A stretch of 64,000 nt of DNA from JALHST01 sp963798435 (GCA_963798435.1 CAWCTF010000005.1:186001-250000); one strand, 5' to 3'. Positions 17,852 to 26,786 are shown, counted from the first letter of the stretch. Numbers and translations: made by a program. The notes: generated by a model from the sequence alone, not told the origin.

Positions 17852-18961
17852 TTAAGCTTCGCCCCAAACTTTTTCGGCAGTTTTCACAACGAGTTCCAAC
17901 TTTCTCCACTGATCTTCATGGGTCATTGAATTGCCATGGTGTGTAGATGAAAAGCCACATTGCGGACTAACGCACATATTTTCAAGGGGCATATAGCGAG
18001 CAGCTTCATCAATACGTTTGCAAAGGTCATCCATCGACTCAAGGTGCGGTGTTTTCGATGAAACAATTCCGAGTACCACTTTTTTATGCCCCGGAACGAA
18101 TCGCAAGGGTGCAAAATCGCCAGAACGTTCATCATCATATTCTAGAAAATAACCATCAACGTTGATCTCATTGAACAATATTTCGGCCACGGGTTCATAA
18201 CCCCCTTCGGCGAACCAGGTACTTCTGTAATTTCCTCTGCAGAGATGGATGGCCACGGTTAGATCATCCGGACGGTTATTGATGACCGAATTGATCAAGG
18301 CGGCATAGGTTTTTGGCAATTCATTGGGATCCTCTCCCCTAGCTGCAGCTGCGGCCCTCATTTTGGGATCACAGAGATAGGCAAGGTTCGTATCATCTAA
18401 TTGTAAATAACGCAACCCAGCAGCATATAAATGGTCGACTTCCTGCCGATAAGCGGCCGCCAGATCATGAAAGAACAGGTCCATATCAGGATAGGATTCA
18501 ATGTCGATTGATTGTCTGCCGCCCCTAAAATGCACCATGGTAGGCGAAGGAATGGATACCTTAGGGGTAGCGGTGACTACCGATTTAAGATATTCGAAAT
18601 CGGCCACCTGGATATCCTTGCTATGCTTCAATCTCCCAGTTACACTTAATACCGGCGGCTTAAAACCGTCTTCGGCGACCTTGGCATTCGGATTTGCCTC
18701 TATGCCTCCCGTAACACGTACCCCATCAAGTTCCTTCAAAAAATCGAGGTGGAAATAATCCCTCCTGAACTCCCCATCGGTAATCGATTTCATACCCGTA
18801 GCTTCCAGCTTTTTAACAGTATCGGCAATGGCTTCATTTTCTATGGCACGCAATTCATCGGCGGGCAATTTTCCTTGCTTCCATAGCATTCTATGGGTCC
18901 TTACTTTATCTGTTCGTAGCAAACTGCCAACATGATCTGCCCTAAATGGGAATTTTTTCAT
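17852..18961 (-). CDS. MetE C-terminal-like (cobalamin-independent methionine synthase family) protein
   Basis: A 369 aa protein matching only the catalytic half of MetE, which is normally about 750 aa. It starts with the typical RADHVGSLLRT and keeps the expected zinc-site pattern: His and Cys in IHLCRGN, and a late Cys in SPQCGFSS. Stand-alone half-length homologues (YxjG/YxjH type) are known, and some transfer methyl groups from donors other than methyl-folate. It lies within the aromatic operon, 28 bp after the esterase and 41 bp before the amidohydrolase. Methoxylated hydroxycinnamates such as ferulate need O-demethylation and no vanillate demethylase is visible, so a methyl-transfer role in that step is possible but untested. 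Confidence 0.8.
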   Translation of the reverse strand: MKKFPFRADHVGSLLRTDKVRTHRMLWKQGKLPADELRAIENEAIADTVKKLEATGMKSITDGEFRRDYFHLDFLKELDGVRVTGGIEANPNAKVAEDGFKPPVLSVTGRLKHSKDIQVADFEYLKSVVTATPKVSIPSPTMVHFRGGRQSIDIESYPDMDLFFHDLAAAYRQEVDHLYAAGLRYLQLDDTNLAYLCDPKMRAAAAARGEDPNELPKTYAALINSVINNRPDDLTVAIHLCRGNYRSTWFAEGGYEPVAEILFNEINVDGYFLEYDDERSGDFAPLRFVPGHKKVVLGIVSSKTPHLESMDDLCKRIDEAARYMPLENMCVSPQCGFSSTHHGNSMTHEDQWRKLELVVKTAEKVWGEA

Positions 18962-18988
18962 CTTTAATAGCTTATAGTTATTCGGGTT

Positions 18989-20098
18989 CTAATAGGCACC
19001 TGGAGTAGTTTTTACTCCTGTCCTTACCCAAGTTAATAAATCTTCCAACGCCATCTGGGTTTCCTCGGGGGTAAACATACAATGGCCTTGTCCTTTCGTT
19101 CGCTTTACGGTCAGAAAATCGGTTTTACCTTGTGCGATGACCATATTCTCAAAGTTGGTAACCCCAAAAGGCGGGGGAATCAAAGGATCATAAATAGTAT
19201 GAACGAGCATGACGGGGGTATTGATGTTGCCGGTACGATCATACTTGCCAAAAATGACACTTGGGTCTACGGTAGCTGCCAAACGTATCGCTTTTTGATT
19301 TACCTCCCAATCATTCGGGAATCCTTCATACAGCGTATTCGTATTGTCAAATGGGTTTCCACCGGCTTTTTGTGCCAAATCCCTTAATACGTTTTCATTA
19401 AAAAAAAGAGAAAATGGAAGGTCCTCGAATTTAAGATGGAACTTCTGGGCAAATGCCATTCCTAAAATGGAATCCTTGGCCATAATCTTTTCCCGTATTT
19501 CCTTTGCCTCTGCCAGTAATTTTCTTGAATCCCTGGCCTCATAGGGCTTTTGCAAATCAAAAATATCCGAAAGTGGTGTAACTACGTCGGGGAAAAGTCC
19601 GTTAAACGTCGCGTACATATCAAACTCTTTGCGACATTGCAAGTAGGGTCTGCTAGATAAAGGGCAAAAGGCCAGACCCCCGTCATAAAATTCACCAAAG
19701 TTTTCGAGCGTCGCCAAGGTTACCCCGCCGCCCATCGAATGTCCGACGATAATAGTCTGTTTTGGCTGCCCATATTTCTGAATAAAATACTTTCTAAGGG
19801 CTTCGGTATCATCAACTCCTTGGGGCAAAGCAAAACCTTGGTAGGCGTAGTCAGAGGCTGCCACAGCAAAACCTTTTTTCAAGAACAGCTGCATATTATT
19901 TATGAATTCTGGATTACGGCTTTGTAAGGGAGCCCCCATAAAAGCATATCCATGGGCATACATTAGCAATGCGCCATCCCATTTTTCGGGTATAAGTATT
20001 TTATAAGTGGCACCGTTGATGCTTCCTGAATCGATCTTGACTTCAGTTTGCGAACAAAGTACCTGCGACACAAATAAGAGCAGTATGAGTTTTTTCAT
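18989..20098 (-). CDS. exported alpha/beta-hydrolase, candidate hydroxycinnamate esterase
   Basis: A 369 aa protein with an N-terminal signal peptide (about residues 1-16). The alpha/beta-hydrolase triad is visible: Ser121 in the nucleophile elbow GHSMGGG, Asp in HTIYDPLIPP, His in GQGHCMF near residue 337; YAHGYAF forms the oxyanion region. Because it is exported and lies in the operon between the aromatic-acid transporter and the MetE-like gene, it could release hydroxycinnamic acids from esters (chlorogenate or feruloyl-polysaccharide type) before uptake. That substrate is inferred from context only; it does not closely resemble a tannase-family feruloyl esterase I recognise. Confidence 0.78.
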   Translation of the reverse strand: MKKLILLLFVSQVLCSQTEVKIDSGSINGATYKILIPEKWDGALLMYAHGYAFMGAPLQSRNPEFINNMQLFLKKGFAVAASDYAYQGFALPQGVDDTEALRKYFIQKYGQPKQTIIVGHSMGGGVTLATLENFGEFYDGGLAFCPLSSRPYLQCRKEFDMYATFNGLFPDVVTPLSDIFDLQKPYEARDSRKLLAEAKEIREKIMAKDSILGMAFAQKFHLKFEDLPFSLFFNENVLRDLAQKAGGNPFDNTNTLYEGFPNDWEVNQKAIRLAATVDPSVIFGKYDRTGNINTPVMLVHTIYDPLIPPPFGVTNFENMVIAQGKTDFLTVKRTKGQGHCMFTPEETQMALEDLLTWVRTGVKTTPGAY

Positions 20099-20114
20099 TT
20101 AATATGTTGTTCGA

Positions 20115-21413
20115 TTAGGATACTTGTTTTGATGATATATAAAAGGTAATGACTCCGGCCAATAACGTTGGAATGGAAAAAATAAGAAAATTAGCTGCCA
20201 TGGTAAACCCCAATCCGATAAGGACGCCACCTAGTGCAGGACCAATTACCCCTCCCAGTCTTCCCATCCCGATCGCCCAGCCCAATCCGGTGGTTCGGAA
20301 CTCGGTCGGATACATTCTTGCAGCGACCGCATATAAGCCCACGAAACCACCTTGCAAGGTAAACCCAAGTAGGGCAAAGATAAGGAGTAGGATGTCCGAA
20401 CCTATGAACAGCCTGAAAACTGCCATTAAAACAGCGGTTATCACCAAGAAAATGGACACCGTTTTCTTAAGGCCGATTCTTGAAGAACAATATCCTTGGG
20501 TAATGATTCCGAAAAAGGCGCCGACATTGAAAACGGTCCCGGCATAGATGGCCAATGTCATCGAAAGACCGGTTGCTTCGGCCAGCTTGGGAATCCAGCT
20601 GGTAAGAAAATATAGGCTGGCAAACGCCATGAACAAGGCGGTCCACAACTGAAAAGTTGGGATTTTATAAGCATTCTCCATTAATTTCGCAATGGGTATG
20701 CCCGAAGATTTGATGTCCATCACGGGCAAGAAATCAAGGGTGGGCCGATTCAATTTTAGTAAAAGTGAATTTGCTTTTTGCAAGGCATTTTTGGGATGTT
20801 TTTTAAGGTAGTACGAAATCGATTCGGCCATAAACACATAGATAAGCGGGAATGTCAGGAAGGAGGCGATGCCAGCCAGTTTGAACATTGACTGCCACCC
20901 GTATTCAGGTACCACACTAGCGGCCACCATTCCTGACAGTACCGCACCGACCGGATACCCTGAAATCACAAAACTAACCCAGAAGTCGCGCGTGCGATTC
21001 GGGGTATATTCCGCAGTGAGGGCAGCCGTACTAGCTAACATACTCCCAATACCAATACCACTTACAAAACGCAAGAATATCAATTCAGGAACCGTCTCGG
21101 TCCACCCTGTCAATAGCATACTGACGCCCATTAACAAGGCACTTATGAGAATCATCTTTTTCCTTCCAATGGCATCGGCAAAAGGCGCCAGAAACAATGC
21201 GCCTATCGTCATTCCGGCTAGTCCTGAACTGAATACAACACCTAGGGCTTCTGGGCCTACCTGCCATGATTTGGCGATTGACGGGGCACAATACGAAATG
21301 ACCAGTACGTCCATTCCATCTAGAATGTTCATAAGAAAACAGACCATAATGGTACTGTATTGCAATTTTGACATCGCTTGTCCGTCGATCGACTCCTTAC
21401 TGGTTTTTTGCAT
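20115..21413 (-). CDS. MFS transporter, aromatic acid:H+ symporter type
   Basis: A 432 aa inner-membrane protein with about 12 hydrophobic segments. The first helix carries DGMD (compare DGFD in PcaK-like AAHS transporters), the loop 2-3 motif is APFADAIGRKK, and RFVSGIGIGSMLAS follows. These are hallmarks of the aromatic acid:proton symporter branch of the major facilitator superfamily. Located 3 bp after the CoA-synthetase stop, so probably translationally linked. Predicted to import hydroxycinnamates or 4-hydroxybenzoate. Confidence 0.88.
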   Translation of the reverse strand: MQKTSKESIDGQAMSKLQYSTIMVCFLMNILDGMDVLVISYCAPSIAKSWQVGPEALGVVFSSGLAGMTIGALFLAPFADAIGRKKMILISALLMGVSMLLTGWTETVPELIFLRFVSGIGIGSMLASTAALTAEYTPNRTRDFWVSFVISGYPVGAVLSGMVAASVVPEYGWQSMFKLAGIASFLTFPLIYVFMAESISYYLKKHPKNALQKANSLLLKLNRPTLDFLPVMDIKSSGIPIAKLMENAYKIPTFQLWTALFMAFASLYFLTSWIPKLAEATGLSMTLAIYAGTVFNVGAFFGIITQGYCSSRIGLKKTVSIFLVITAVLMAVFRLFIGSDILLLIFALLGFTLQGGFVGLYAVAARMYPTEFRTTGLGWAIGMGRLGGVIGPALGGVLIGLGFTMAANFLIFSIPTLLAGVITFYISSKQVS

Positions 21414-21416
21414 GGG

Positions 21417-23261
21417 TTACTTCTTGGTCGGATTGAATTCTATGATTCCGGATATGGGTTGTTTCGCATATAATTTTTGGACGGTCGACTTTCTGTTCGC
21501 TAAGACCGCCCTTTGGTTTAAGGAACCCTTATCGGTTATTTCCCCGAGCTGAACCGAAGGCTCAAAATCGGCGAACAGTGCCCTTCTAATGATGGTGGAA
21601 CTACCTGTTCCCTGCCTCCCCAAGGTATTCAAAATTTTTTGAAGTGCGTGCAACACAGGTTCCGAATCCAATATATTGGCCTTGCTATCTTTTTCTTCCA
21701 GCAATCCCATACAATTCTCAAGGTCTGGAAAGACAATAGCTCCTATAAAATCCCGATCATGCCCGGTAAGCACTGCTTCCTTTATGAGACCATTTCCGGC
21801 GGCAATCAATTTACCTTTCAACACGCCAACATTGACCCATGTTCCCGAACTCAATTTAAAATTTTCTGCAATGCGACCATCGAAAATAAGGCCTGCGTTC
21901 GGGTCATCGACATTCATAAATTTCAGGCCGTCTCCCGTTTTATAAAATCCTTCCTCATCAAAAGCATCGGCAGTCTGACCTGGGTTTCGCCAATAGCCGG
22001 GCGTCAAATTCGGTCCACGAAATCGGGCCTCAAAAGTATCTGCCCAAGGCACCAATTTTATTTCAAGACCCGGTACAGGGACCCCCAATCTACCAGATTC
22101 ATGACCTGGTTCGGTATTGAACATCGCAGAAGGGCTGGCTTCGGTCATACCCAAGCCGGAGGATATCAAAAGCAGTTTGCCAGTGGTCTTATAGGACAGT
22201 TCCTCAAGCCCGTCCCAAATATGTTGCGACATGCTTGCACCTGCATAGAATAACATTTTCATTCGGCTGAAAAAATGTCGGCACAAATCTTCATCCTGTC
22301 TCAAGGTCGTCACCAATTGCTCAAATCCTTTAGGCACATTAAAATAAACCGTTGGGGCAATTTCCCTTAGATTCTTAATCGTATTCTGAAAACCTATGGG
22401 GGTAGGATTGCCTTCATCGATGAATAACGAACCTCCATTGTAATGGGTCAAGCCAAAATTATGGTTGCCCCCAAAGGTATGGTTCCAAGGGAGCCAATCG
22501 ATTAAATTCAGCCCACCATTGGCCATAAAGGGAAACGTCTGTGTAATCTGTTGAAGGTTCGAAGTTAGATTGCCATGCGTATTAATAACGCCTTTTGGCA
22601 TTCCTGTCGAACCAGAAGTAAAAAGAATCTTTGCAATTGTGTCCGGCGTAATTTTTTGATGGGCCGCCTCAACCTCTGATGTCACCGAAGAAGCCAACAA
22701 TTCTTCAAAAGGAATCATATCAGAAATCAGATTCGTAACCGCCACTGTAGGAATCGATTTTGCAACGGCTTTTAAGGCCTGTTCGAATTGTTTTCCATCC
22801 TGAACAAAGACCAATCCCGGCGTTAAAAGATCGAGGCAGTGTTTTAGCTTCCCAAAATCAGAAGATTTTAAGGCATACGCAGGACTTATTGCGGCATACG
22901 GAATACCCACGTGCAAGGCCGCCAGGGAAAGAAGCCCGTGTTCAAGACTGTTCTCCGACAAGATAACAACGGGCCGTTCTAGAGAAGCTCCAATACGCAA
23001 AAGGTATTGACCGACATGTTGAATTTTGTCGTAGGTTTCCGAATAGGAAAGTGTGAGCCAAGAACCATCCTGGCCCCGACGTGCCAGAAAGGTTTTATCG
23101 GGGTTCTTAACCGCCCAGTATCGAAGGCGTGTCGTTGTCCTCTTGGGATAATCGTCGAGGGCGATGGCTGACTTTAGATAGACCGTGCCTTCTTTTTCTA
23201 CGCGCTTTTCAATTGCGATCTTGAGCGTTGGAATTTCTAGATACGTACTATTTTGTTCCAT
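21417..23261 (-). CDS. feruloyl-CoA/p-coumaroyl-CoA synthetase (AMP-forming)
   Basis: Activates a hydroxycinnamic acid to its CoA thioester with ATP; this is the pathway's committed step, in the cytoplasm. At 614 aa it has the length of bacterial feruloyl-CoA synthases (about 620), longer than ordinary acyl-CoA ligases. Seen: the AMP-binding P-loop LFTSGSTGMPKG around residue 213, the aromatic-site region WLPWNHTFGGNHNFG, SSGLGMTEASPSA, YKTGDGLKF, and FDGRIAENFKLSSGTWVNV, a wording typical of the Fcs branch. It lies 8 bp downstream of the DUF3237 gene and 3 bp upstream of the MFS gene. Whether ferulate, coumarate or caffeate is preferred cannot be read. Confidence 0.9.
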   Translation of the reverse strand: MEQNSTYLEIPTLKIAIEKRVEKEGTVYLKSAIALDDYPKRTTTRLRYWAVKNPDKTFLARRGQDGSWLTLSYSETYDKIQHVGQYLLRIGASLERPVVILSENSLEHGLLSLAALHVGIPYAAISPAYALKSSDFGKLKHCLDLLTPGLVFVQDGKQFEQALKAVAKSIPTVAVTNLISDMIPFEELLASSVTSEVEAAHQKITPDTIAKILFTSGSTGMPKGVINTHGNLTSNLQQITQTFPFMANGGLNLIDWLPWNHTFGGNHNFGLTHYNGGSLFIDEGNPTPIGFQNTIKNLREIAPTVYFNVPKGFEQLVTTLRQDEDLCRHFFSRMKMLFYAGASMSQHIWDGLEELSYKTTGKLLLISSGLGMTEASPSAMFNTEPGHESGRLGVPVPGLEIKLVPWADTFEARFRGPNLTPGYWRNPGQTADAFDEEGFYKTGDGLKFMNVDDPNAGLIFDGRIAENFKLSSGTWVNVGVLKGKLIAAGNGLIKEAVLTGHDRDFIGAIVFPDLENCMGLLEEKDSKANILDSEPVLHALQKILNTLGRQGTGSSTIIRRALFADFEPSVQLGEITDKGSLNQRAVLANRKSTVQKLYAKQPISGIIEFNPTKK

Positions 23262-23269
23262 CGACCTTT

Positions 23270-23803
23270 TTAGTTTACCTGATAAAAGCGAATTACCACC
23301 TCATCTTTTAACCGTGCACCACTGGCCACGGCAATAATTTTATTCAGCCATTCGTATTTTTCATCGGAGACTTCAAAGGTAGCCGCGGTACGCATGTAGT
23401 ATTCGCCCGCATTGACAGCTTCTCCTTTGGCCATACGCGCCAAAACCTCCGGGGATGCATGTCGTATTCCCTTGTTAACTATATAAATCAAAGCACCGTC
23501 ATCAGTCTGGAGGGTGTATTGGGCTACCAAATCGGCCGTGCCATCTGCCCGTACTGTTTGCCAATCTGCCCCACCCGAAAGTATCTTTCCTTTCAATCTT
23601 GGACCCTCAAAAGTGCCCCCGACAATATTTATTATCCTTCGGTTACCATACGTGGTTATACCCAGTTCTTGGGCGGGTGCTAGCAAGACCTTCTCTTCAA
23701 AAAGAAATTGAAGTTTCGGTTCAGGTAGCTGTTCTTGTGTCCAGGCCAGTTGCATACTGGCCAATAGGGTCCCCATCAAAAATAGTTTGCCGACTGTTTT
23801 CAT
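23270..23803 (-). CDS. exported DUF3237 protein
   Basis: A 177 aa protein with a signal peptide (about residues 1-22, ending LAWT) and a DUF3237 domain across the rest: YGNRRIINIVGGTFEGPRLKG, GGADWQTVRADGTADL, the YTLQTDDGALIYI strand and IRHASPEVLARM. The family has no agreed biochemical function, but members are often beside aromatic or polyketide metabolism genes. Its place 10 bp after the hydratase and 8 bp before the CoA synthetase makes it part of this operon. Export suggests that it acts outside the cytoplasm, perhaps on a substrate before import. Confidence 0.85.
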   Translation of the reverse strand: MKTVGKLFLMGTLLASMQLAWTQEQLPEPKLQFLFEEKVLLAPAQELGITTYGNRRIINIVGGTFEGPRLKGKILSGGADWQTVRADGTADLVAQYTLQTDDGALIYIVNKGIRHASPEVLARMAKGEAVNAGEYYMRTAATFEVSDEKYEWLNKIIAVASGARLKDEVVIRFYQVN

Positions 23804-23813
23804 AACTTGCTAT

Positions 23814-24590
23814 TTATTGCCCCACTTTTTTGGCCCTTCCTTCCAGAAAGTCCATCATTCTTTTTTTCGCCTCTGGGGTATCTTTTACCAGCCCTCCTGC
23901 CAAAGCCTCGATTAATAGACCAACATCATGGCCTCCCTCTACGATTCGCGGGAGAATGTTCGTCAAGATGTAATTGGTCATCTGGGTATTTTCGCAAATT
24001 TTACGTGCCAATTCTATGGCCTTTTCCTTGGCTGCTCCCTCATTTACCACATATTGTGATAGGCCTACCTGAAAGCCCTCATCTGCCTTATAAACCCTGC
24101 CGGTCAACATCATGTCGGTCATACGTGCAACCCCAATAAGCTCAGGTACCCTCAGCGCCCCGCCTCCTCCGGTAAAAATCCCTCGTTGGCCTTCAGGGAG
24201 CGCATAGAAAGTGGAGGTGTCGGCCACCCGAATATGACATGCGGCCGCGAGCTCAAGTCCACCTCCTACGCAGGCGCCATGAAGCGCCGCAACAACGGGA
24301 ATGGCACTGAACTGCACCTTGTCCATGGTGGAATGCCAGGTTCTTGAATGCAGCATCCCCTCCATGGTAGATCGTTGCTTTAAATCAGATAGGTCTGCCC
24401 CCGAGCAAAAATGTTTTCCTTCCCCGTAAAGCACGATACACCTTGCTTCCTTCGGAAAGTTTGAAAAGACCGTATCGATTTCATCGATGGTTTGATCGTC
24501 AAGGGCATTTCTTTTTTGAGGTCGGTTCAGGCCTACAAAAAAAATGGCATCCTTTAATTCCGTGATTAGATTATCGAAAGTTTGTTGCAT
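23814..24590 (-). CDS. enoyl-CoA hydratase (hydroxycinnamoyl-CoA hydratase)
   Basis: Crotonase-fold protein, 258 aa from the ATG at 24590; a TTG at 24608 is less likely, and an AAGAAG stretch precedes the ATG. Both catalytic glutamates of classical hydratases are present: Glu113 in GGGLELAAA and Glu133 in LPEGQRG. In feruloyl-CoA hydratase/lyase the first of these is replaced by Ser (family knowledge), so this enzyme should hydrate hydroxycinnamoyl-CoA without cleaving it to an aldehyde. The oxyanion segments FCSGADL and GACVGGG are normal. It sits between the SDR dehydrogenase (18 bp upstream) and DUF3237, matching a beta-oxidation order. Confidence 0.87.
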   Translation of the reverse strand: MQQTFDNLITELKDAIFFVGLNRPQKRNALDDQTIDEIDTVFSNFPKEARCIVLYGEGKHFCSGADLSDLKQRSTMEGMLHSRTWHSTMDKVQFSAIPVVAALHGACVGGGLELAAACHIRVADTSTFYALPEGQRGIFTGGGGALRVPELIGVARMTDMMLTGRVYKADEGFQVGLSQYVVNEGAAKEKAIELARKICENTQMTNYILTNILPRIVEGGHDVGLLIEALAGGLVKDTPEAKKRMMDFLEGRAKKVGQ

Positions 24591-24608
24591 GGGATTCTTC
24601 TTATTCAA

Positions 24609-25376
24609 TTATTTACCGGCCATTCGAATGGCACCATCCAAACGTATGGTTTCACCGTTCAGCATTTGGTTTTCTATAATATGTTTCGCCAAGGCAGCAT
24701 ATTCATCGGGTCGCCCTAGTCTTGAAGGAAAGGGAACTTGTTGGCCAAGCGATTGTTTGACCTCCTCGGAAAAATTCATGAGCATCGGGGTTTCAAATAT
24801 CCCCGGGGCAATGGTCATCAACCGAATACCAAACCGCGCCAATTCGCGGGCAATCGGCAACATCATCGCCACGATACCCCCTTTGGAAGCGGAATAGGCC
24901 GCCTGTCCGATCTGCCCTTCATAGGCGGCCACCGACGCCGTATTGATGATTATCCCGCGTTCCCCGCTTTCATCGGGTTCATTATGCTGCATGGCATCGG
25001 CTGCCAAACGGAGTACATTAAAGGTACCTACGAGATTTATTTCGATCACTTGTTTGAAAATCGATAATCGGTGGATGCCTTGTTTGCCCAATACACGCTC
25101 TGCGGGCCCGATACCTGCACAATTTACCACCCCATGAAGCCCGCCGAAATGGGCCAATCCCGTCGCGATGGCCTGTTGCACATTTGCCTCGACGGTAACA
25201 TCGGTCTTCATAAAAAGTGCCTGTTTTCCGAGTTCTTGTACGGCCTTAGTGCCGACCTCGGTATTCACATCGGCAAGTATGGCATTGCCACCGGCTTCGA
25301 TGACCATACGGGCCGTCGCATAACCCAATCCGGAGGCACCTCCGGTAACAAGAAATGTTTTGTTAAGTATGTTCAT
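24609..25376 (-). CDS. SDR 3-hydroxyacyl-CoA dehydrogenase (HSD10-like)
   Basis: A 255 aa short-chain dehydrogenase. The ATG at 25376 (MNILNKTFLVTGG) matches the family start; the frame extends to 25412. Seen: TGGASGLG, NCAGIGPAERVLGKQG, NTASVAAYEGQIGQAAYSASKGG with the Ser-Tyr-Lys triad, and APGIFETPMLMNF. This is the pattern of type-II 3-hydroxyacyl-CoA dehydrogenases, which oxidise 3-hydroxyacyl-CoA with NAD+. It would convert the hydrated hydroxycinnamoyl-CoA to the beta-keto form. First gene of the downstream half of the aromatic cluster, after a 201 bp spacer from the thiolase stop that holds a 16-bp palindrome. Confidence 0.88.
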   Translation of the reverse strand: MNILNKTFLVTGGASGLGYATARMVIEAGGNAILADVNTEVGTKAVQELGKQALFMKTDVTVEANVQQAIATGLAHFGGLHGVVNCAGIGPAERVLGKQGIHRLSIFKQVIEINLVGTFNVLRLAADAMQHNEPDESGERGIIINTASVAAYEGQIGQAAYSASKGGIVAMMLPIARELARFGIRLMTIAPGIFETPMLMNFSEEVKQSLGQQVPFPSRLGRPDEYAALAKHIIENQMLNGETIRLDGAIRMAGK

Positions 25377-25457
25377 GTTGATAATTTTTAGTTTGGTCTT
25401 ACCTTGGGCCAAGTGATTATTTTAACGTTGCATGGTACGTCCTGGTTCCCTTTAGAC

Positions 25458-25473
25458 GCCTGTGATCATAGGC
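25458..25473. promoter_or_regulatory. 16-bp near-perfect palindrome between the two halves of the aromatic cluster
   Basis: GCCTGTGATCATAGGC pairs end to end except for one G/T position and is centred on TGATCA. It lies in the 201 bp between the thiolase stop and the SDR start, the only sizeable gap in the cluster, and is a candidate operator or processing site. No second copy was noticed elsewhere in the window. Confidence 0.35.
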
Positions 25474-25577
25474 TCGTTTCTAGGTCAAATACGTTCTAAT
25501 GAGTATTAAAAAAAGTACTTTCAGTTGGTTCAATTTATTTATAAAGTTTTAAAAATGTCATTTTTATGGGGATGGGA

Positions 25578-26786
25578 TCAAGATACATTCTCAATAATAG
25601 TCGCATAGCCCATGCCCACACCGATGCACATCGTCACCAAGGCGTATTTACCTCCGGAACGCGACAATTCATTAGTTGCGGCTTGTACGATGCGTGTACC
25701 GGACATTCCCAAAGGATGTCCGAGGGCAATGGCCCCGCCATTGCGATTGAGTCGCGGGTCATCGTCAGAAAGTCCCAATTGACGCGTACAAGCCAATACT
25801 TGGGCCGAAAAGGCCTCATTGAATTCGAGTGCATCCATACTAGCGAGCGTCAAACCTGCCCGCTGCAGGGCTTTACGAGTCGCCATAACGGGACCAATCC
25901 CCATGATCCTGGGCTCTACACCGACCACGGCAGAGGCGACTATACGAGCTTTAGGCTTCAAGCCATACTTTTTCAATGCCTCCTCGGAAACGATCAGCAT
26001 GGCGGCCGCACCATCGTTCAACCCTGAGGCGTTTCCGGCGGTTACCGTTCCACCTGTTTTGAATGCCGGTTTCAAAGCCGCCAATTTAGCTAAGGTCGTG
26101 TCGTGCCTTATAAACTCGTCTTGATCAACAATTACTGTTGCTCCCTTACGTTGGGGAATTTCAATTGCCATAATTTCCTCCGCAAAGATCCCGTTCCTTT
26201 GGGCTTTGGTCGCTTTCATCTGTGAATTGAATGCGAATAGGTCCTGGTCTTCCCGACTAATGGAAAATAACGCTGCTAAATTTTCTGCCGTTATACCCAT
26301 GGCATCCGTACCATATTGCGTATGCAATTTCGGATTGACAAATCGCCAACCGAAACTTGAATCCTCCATTTTCGAATCATTGCCAAAGGCCGTCGAAGCT
26401 TTCGAAATTACATACGGCCCACGGGACATGTGTTCGATTCCCCCTGAAATAAAAACATCCCCATCATTGGCCTTAATGGCCCTGTTGGCATGCACAATTG
26501 CCGACATGCCCGAAGCGCATAACCGGTTGACTGTCTCTCCAGGGACGGTATGGGGTAAGCCGGCCAAAAGTAGGGCCATACGTGCCACATTGCGATTGTC
26601 TTCCCCGGCTTGGTTATGGCAGCCTAAAATAACATCATCGATAGCATCTTTTGGTACCTGCGGATATCTTTCGAGCAACGTCTTTATCGGCATGGCCGCC
26701 AGATCATCGGCCCTTACCGTTGCCAATGCCCCCTTGAAACTGCCGATGGGTGTTCTGACCGCGTCAATAATATAGGCTGCTCTCAT
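25578..26786 (-). CDS. pcaF: 3-oxoadipyl-CoA thiolase (acetyl-CoA acyltransferase)
   Basis: Cleaves 3-oxoadipyl-CoA with CoA to succinyl-CoA and acetyl-CoA, the last step of the beta-ketoadipate pathway. At 402 aa it has normal length, with the acyl-accepting Cys90 in NRLCASGM, the GHPLGMSG His and the second catalytic Cys in MCIGVGMG. DTTLAKLAALKPAFKTGG is also typical of PcaF/PaaJ enzymes. Its ATG overlaps the CoA-transferase stop by 4 bp (ATGA), so the two are translationally coupled. It could additionally act on aryl beta-ketoacyl-CoA from the hydroxycinnamate branch. Confidence 0.94.
   Translation of the reverse strand: MRAAYIIDAVRTPIGSFKGALATVRADDLAAMPIKTLLERYPQVPKDAIDDVILGCHNQAGEDNRNVARMALLLAGLPHTVPGETVNRLCASGMSAIVHANRAIKANDGDVFISGGIEHMSRGPYVISKASTAFGNDSKMEDSSFGWRFVNPKLHTQYGTDAMGITAENLAALFSISREDQDLFAFNSQMKATKAQRNGIFAEEIMAIEIPQRKGATVIVDQDEFIRHDTTLAKLAALKPAFKTGGTVTAGNASGLNDGAAAMLIVSEEALKKYGLKPKARIVASAVVGVEPRIMGIGPVMATRKALQRAGLTLASMDALEFNEAFSAQVLACTRQLGLSDDDPRLNRNGGAIALGHPLGMSGTRIVQAATNELSRSGGKYALVTMCIGVGMGYATIIENVS

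Noticed and set aside
20869..21552. A 227-codon plus-strand frame opposite the MFS and CoA-synthetase genes
   Set aside because: It is antisense to two well-supported genes and has no recognisable domain.
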